From: Aulostomus chinensis
Lineage: Eukaryota > Chordata > Actinopteri > Syngnathiformes > Aulostomidae
Length of the DNA stretch: 64,000 nt
Assembly: GCA_037954235.1 (NCBI GenBank)
Contig: JBBMOA010000003.1
Span: 13,816,723-13,880,722 of the forward strand
Direction: 5' to 3'
The number at the start of each line of letters is the position of its first letter. Position 1 is the stretch's first letter. Shown one piece after another: positions 59,002-64,000 of the stretch. The position numbers and the translations under genes are program-made. The notes under the pieces are model-generated. The model saw nothing but the letters and a program-made list of their open reading frames with translations, did no database searches and was not told the DNA's origin.

Positions 59002-62000
59002 TATGAGTTTTTGTTCATCCCTGTTGTATTTCTTCCAGCCTTTGTGTGCTTCCCTCCTTTAATCACCTGAGTCTTGTCAGTTAATCAGTCCCCGTCAGCC
59101 TCAGCCTTGTTCCTACTGTCTCTCACCCAGTCGGCTCCACGTCTGTCTCCATGTTTTACCACCTGTGGATCATTGTCTCATTAGTCCAGTCGTGTTTTAG
59201 CAACATTTTTTCTTTCAACCTTTGTTGGATCCTCTGTTCACGTTGTCTGCTCTGTATTCTCAGGGTTCACTCGTTCTAATTTCACCAATTAGTGAGGTTA
59301 CCTCCTTGGTCTACGGCAAAAACCTCAGTTCCTGCCTCCGTGACATGTGTCTGGCCCTCAGGTTGTTTCTAGTCCGACTGATGATGTGACGTCACAATCA
59401 GTGGAAAACCCCTGGATTAAGTGAAAGAGAGCACCACATAACCATCCATAGGAGTTCCATTATATACTGGGATGGAATAAATATCAATAAACATTGTGTG
59501 ACAATTATATCGTTACAGGAAATAAACAAAATAACTCCAATCTGCCTTTGCACACTTCACTCTCCTGCCCCTATTTTTTGTCCTTTTCTAAACACATTTA
59601 ATAAGGTCCTTTCACTCAAGTGTGTCTTGGGTAGGTCCACAAGGTGCAATAAAATAATTGTCTTAGTGCTTCACAGTTAGCTACTTTTCAACTATTTTCT
59701 TGTTGTAAAAGACAAAACAAACTAAATCAAGTAACTCTGACCATGAAAACTTTTTTCCTCCATTATGAAAACCTGAATACTGATGTGTTGTTTTTTTTAT
59801 CTCAATAATGTGGGTCTCTGGTTTGTCATACCTGCCATGTTGAACACTGAATTCTGTTGATTCATGGTAATCAGAGTTTCTATCATTCATGAAAGTGCCC
59901 TTGGAAGCACCTCTTCCAGGACCTGTTTGACTCTGTGATATGTAAATGAGAAAATTAGAGGGGACGTAGCACTGTCACCAATAAAATGGATAGTTGCAAA
60001 AAAAAAGTCTCATGAGCTTCAAGGAGTGGATGAAGTTATTGGTGGTGGTGGTGGCAGCAGCTGACTGCATGTAAAAATAGACAAACTGGTGGCTGAAAGA
60101 CCAAACACAGCTCAAAATACACTTTCAGTGATTGGAAGGGAGACACGCGTGATAACTTCAGATGGCTGAGAGCAAGAGAGAGATCTGGATGGGAAAAGAA
60201 AATCTTTCAATCAACTCACTTAAACAACTTTCTTACGAATTTGCCATCTATGGCCCCTGGCGGCCTCTTCCTTGCCAGCTGCACAAGCAGCTGAGAGAGT
60301 GCTGATGCAGAGACCTCGGCCATCTTGAACACGCTAAAGTGCCCCGCAGCACTGGGTCTGTTTGTCCCACTGATCCCTTTGGGAGACAGGATTCCTTAGT
60401 GCTTAATGAAGGATGTCCTCAGCTCAACATGCTCTGACACGTGGTTTGTTTCGAATGTTAGTGCTAATAGCCGTGACAGGCTAAAAGCTAACCACTGAGC
60501 TTCATTAGCAGTGAAGACGTAGACAAAAGGAGGCTAACAGTAGCCCAGTAGCCGTCAGTGTGGACACCACAAGCGCTGCCTCTATGGCTTGTTGGTTCAG
60601 GGTTTGTGTCTGATCGAGACTGACAAGCTCCATTAGCACCTAAGTTGCTAGCTAAGGAAGCCGACAGCAGACTGCAAATTTATTAGGGGCAAAGGGGCTT
60701 GACGAGTCAAATTGCTGTTCCAAGACATGCATTAGGCCTGGGTTAGCATGGGCTAATCACGTTCATGTTGAGTTGCCAACAAATGCAAAATGACCCAAAG
60801 GTTACACTTCATGACTTTAACATCCAGTTAGATTTTTCGACTTACAAAATGGCATTACGTGCACCTATTAAACTTCAGAACCTACTTTTAAGCCATGCTG
60901 TTTGCCGCAGAAGCTACGCTGAGCTATGGTATTGTGAAAATATAATACAAAAGCAAGAAAATATTAGCATTACTGGTCCTGGTCTAGGTGTAGATCCATC
61001 CTGCAACAGGCACCAATTGAGACAATGTATCTGTATTTATAATCTAACCTCTATTGCAAACGCTCTAGGCTGCTTACCTCAAGAAATCTATATTTGCATT
61101 GTCTCCAACAGGTCCTTTTGTTTGTTTAACACTGGAGTCACGTTTTCATGATCAAGCTATCATCTAAATGTGATAAAGACAATAGAGGCTGAATTAATAC
61201 AAACCTTAATAAAGTGTTCGAGGCAGTAAAAGGAAGTTATAAAACTGGAACATTTTATCATGCTATTTTGGGGAAATGATCCACTGAGATCAGCAAATCT
61301 CTCTTTTGCCTGAATCAGATTTTTGGCTCATCATGAAAGATATTTTACACTGATGTGACCTGTGAGAGCCTTAAAGTGAGACTGAGATACGACCAGTTTT
61401 CATTTGAACATTTACTTAAGATATAGCTTATTGATTCCATGATCATAACTATGAAAACCACTGTCTTTACTGTATATTGCAGTTGGCATGACTGAGCATG
61501 AAAAATATTGCATTATCTCTGGTCACTCTTCCATAGCAGCAGCATTAATTCCGTCTTTCTTTATCAAGAGTGTAAATAATGAACAAAATACCCATGGTCC
61601 TCTTTCTTCACTTCCTCTGCCTCTCTCATTGGTTTTCTCTATCTGATTCCATACTCAAATGATAGCAAGATAATCTTTCTCTATTGTCTGCCTCCTCACT
61701 CAGACAAATGCACTCCTCAGCTTAGACCTTGAGGTCAGGCTATGTAAGCTGCTATTTATTAGGTATGTTGATTCCCGAGCAGCTGCTATCAAGAATACTT
61801 GGACGAGCTGAAGATTCACATCCACATTTGTAATAGAATGTGGTCGAGTGAGCTCATCTGTTTGTGTCTGAAAGAGTAAATTCTTTCCCTTTAGCTGGCT
61901 TAAGTCAAAATCAAGTCAATACAAACCCTCAGGCATGTCTGCAGTCGAGGCACCATAACGTAAGTCAAGGTTGGTGGGTTAATAATGGAGTTGTCTTCCA

Positions 62001-62174
62001 GTAACTACATCAGGGAATTTGAAAATTGTGGTGTTGTGCCTCACCACAGAGCTACTCCAACTGACTATATTTCTACATTATATATTATCGTTAATTGTGC
62101 ATAGTGTATTTTATATGTATATTCCTCCAATTATGCTGCACCTTCCCTCAAAAAGTATGTCTTTTCTACAGCAG

Positions 62175-62220
<46 letters not shown>

Positions 62221-62639
62221 CACCGTTATGGATCAATGCTGGAGGCTCCTTCTTCCCGTGATCTTAATGATTCTGCAGGAGTTTCAGCCTCCACACCTGG
62301 CTCCCATCCACCTGCCCATTATACTAACAAAATTCAATTTACTTTGGGAGACTTCGCTGGACGCCGCTTTCCCGCTTAAAATGAAAACAAAACAGATTCT
62401 TCCCTGTGGATCAATGAAGCTATTCTGAACCTTAGAGGAGCTTAAACACTGCAAATGAAAGACGTATAAATTTTGTGTCTGTGACAAACAAATGAAACAC
62501 AAACTGCGATGAAAAGTAAAAGATCAATTAGTTACCATCAAATGTAATGCATCAAAGCTCCTCTGCCCTCTCTGCTTCTTCTGCAGCTGAATCTGACTTT
62601 TTCTTCCCTTTTTGAAGCATTCAAGAAAACAATTGACTA
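59002..62639. other. Intergenic, no supported gene
   Basis: Unique sequence with a CA tract at 62176-62219. A 128-codon frame at 60765-61151 has no recognised product. The area 60440-60750 is rich in GCTAA/TTAGC motifs. Confidence 0.45.
62176..62219. repeat. (CA)n microsatellite
   Basis: About 22 CA units. Confidence 0.95.
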
Positions 62640-63070
62640 ATTCATCTTTTTAATACATGGCATACCTCAAGGCACTACTCTTGGGCCATTCTGTTCTCTC
62701 TCTATATGCTATATGTATGTTATTCTTAACCATAGCACCACAACCATATTTTTGCTTGGTCTCTTTATCCCTTACAGTATCAGCCTGAAAACTTTTTCAA
62801 GATGAAGTTAATTCTGCCTTTTAGCAATGAAAAGAAAATTATTCACTCTTTAGTTTGTCACACTTGATTATGACAATGTGACTCTTGATGATCCCAAAAA
62901 CTCTTTTCCATCCTAAAAAATGTTGTCTCTTTTCACTGGTAAGCAATTCCTTTTAGAATGAGAAAGATGTAACTCCTGAGTTACAAAGCTTTACATGGCC
63001 AGGTACCAGAATATATCTCGTTGATAAATCTGCTGAGGCTTAAAAACTTCCATAACTTTGACTCTCTGCT
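62640..63070 (+). pseudogene. Decayed L2-type LINE reverse-transcriptase fragment
   Basis: Broken frames keep the box HGIPQGTTLGPF (about 62655-62692), then KIIHSLVCHT followed by LDYDNV (about 62835-62880), and RMRKM-stop-LLSYKALHGQVPEYIS (about 62952-63030). This order is the one seen downstream of the catalytic core in L2/CR1-type LINEs. Several stops and frameshifts; catalytic YADD box not recognisable. Confidence 0.72.
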
Positions 63071-63121
63071 GACATAAACCACTCACACACAGTCTGGCAC
63101 CCTTCATGTATTTCTCTTTGG

Positions 63122-63124
<3 letters not shown>

Positions 63125-63177
<53 letters not shown>
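63125..63177. repeat. (CT)n microsatellite
   Basis: About 26 uninterrupted CT units. Confidence 0.96.
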
Positions 63178-63178
<1 letters not shown>

Positions 63179-64000
63179 AGTCTTGGTATGTTTTCTCTTT
63201 GATAAAAGCATCTAAATGAGTGGTAGGTCTCTCCTGAGTCACCCAGTGCCACTCTAACTGACAAAACATCAAGTTCCTTGTCCTACTCCATTCTGTCATT
63301 GCATCTTTTGATTAGAATACACCATAAGACACCTGAGTGTATAAAGCTGAACAGCTTTTTCCATAAAATAAATGTCAGGAGAACAGATTTTTCACCCAGA
63401 TGTAGCAATAAGGAATCTTAGTTGAAATACCAACACCCTGAATTTGTGTGACAGCGGTCTCTTGAAACAGGAAAGCAGTTTTCACAAAAGTGATTCTTGT
63501 ATTTAAACCCTGAATCAGTCACAATCAGCAGCAATTCTCAGTCGTGTTTTTGAACTTTGTACTCATTTAAAAAATCTTGAAAACTGTGACTGGACCTTCG
63601 ACAACCTCATAATGTGAACTGATTTGGAACAGCAACAGACGCACATTAAATTAACAACAGTTTTGTGATCTGTCTGACCACGATATTCAGTATTGGATGT
63701 AAGGACATTTACTTGGAGGGAAAACTGGAGATAAGAGAGTGAGAAAGGAACGAGGACTGACTTCTTTAATTTCTCCCTGAGGGTCAGGCAATTGAAATGT
63801 TTTCTCCTCAATTCTCTCGTGACATTAGAACCTCAATTGAGTTTAAAAATAAAGAAGAGAAGATAGAGTCAAACACATCATAGAAAATGTATGATTTTCT
63901 TTTCTTTTTTTTTATGACAACTCACAGAAACGCACAGAATGCAGAAGCTCTGTCACTGCAAAGCTAGCATTGTTAGCTTGGTCTGGCAGAGCTCAAACAA
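63178..64000. other. Intergenic to the window end
   Basis: No supported gene or repeat that I recognise. Confidence 0.45.

Noticed and set aside
1..64000. CRISPR arrays, operons, prophage or bacterial insertion sequences
   Set aside because: Sequence is vertebrate nuclear DNA; none of the required repeat-spacer or operon structures are present.

Overview
This is vertebrate nuclear DNA, almost certainly from a teleost fish. It has a split gene with short GT-AG introns, many (CA)n and (GA)n microsatellites, a tRNA-derived SINE with a GGAT-type tail found widely in fishes, hAT-type miniature elements, and CR1/Rex1-, L2- and L1-type LINE remains. There are no bacterial, viral or CRISPR features.

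Layout. (1) Bases 1-6340 hold the only protein gene I can name: racgap1 (Rac GTPase-activating protein 1, MgcRacGAP/CYK-4), plus strand. Fifteen coding exons (644-4796) join in one continuous frame to 602 residues covering coiled coil, linker, C1 zinc finger, RhoGAP domain and C-terminal tail. Only the first coding exon (about 30 residues) lies upstream of the window. A 3' UTR of about 1.5 kb ends near a single AATAAA at 6316 followed by a GT-rich stretch. (2) Bases 6340 to 64000 are a gene desert. It contains interspersed repeats, microsatellites and long unique stretches, some of which look like conserved non-coding blocks.

Datable insertions are a solo LTR (27609-28394, perfect 5-bp target duplication ATTTG), a palindromic hAT-like MITE (37979-38172, 8-bp duplication with one mismatch), a larger hAT-like element (20484-21197, same type of duplication), and four near-complete SINE copies with 11-13 bp duplications, one carrying a nested insertion. 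Three dead LINEs are present: CR1/Rex1-like (50640-52236, plus), L1-like (about 56650-58700, minus) and L2-like (62640-63070, plus). A complete 72-nt tRNA-Glu-like sequence with a UCU anticodon sits inside the L1-like remnant.

Most speculative leads: a possible unannotated transcription unit (promoter-like block and donor at 17528-17681, 46-nt exon at 19600-19645), and a short minus-strand reading frame at 6512-6745 that matches the tyrosine-phosphatase P-loop signature but probably does so by chance. I see no new defence, biosynthetic or other multi-gene system here. Identification of families rests on recalled motifs, not on a search.
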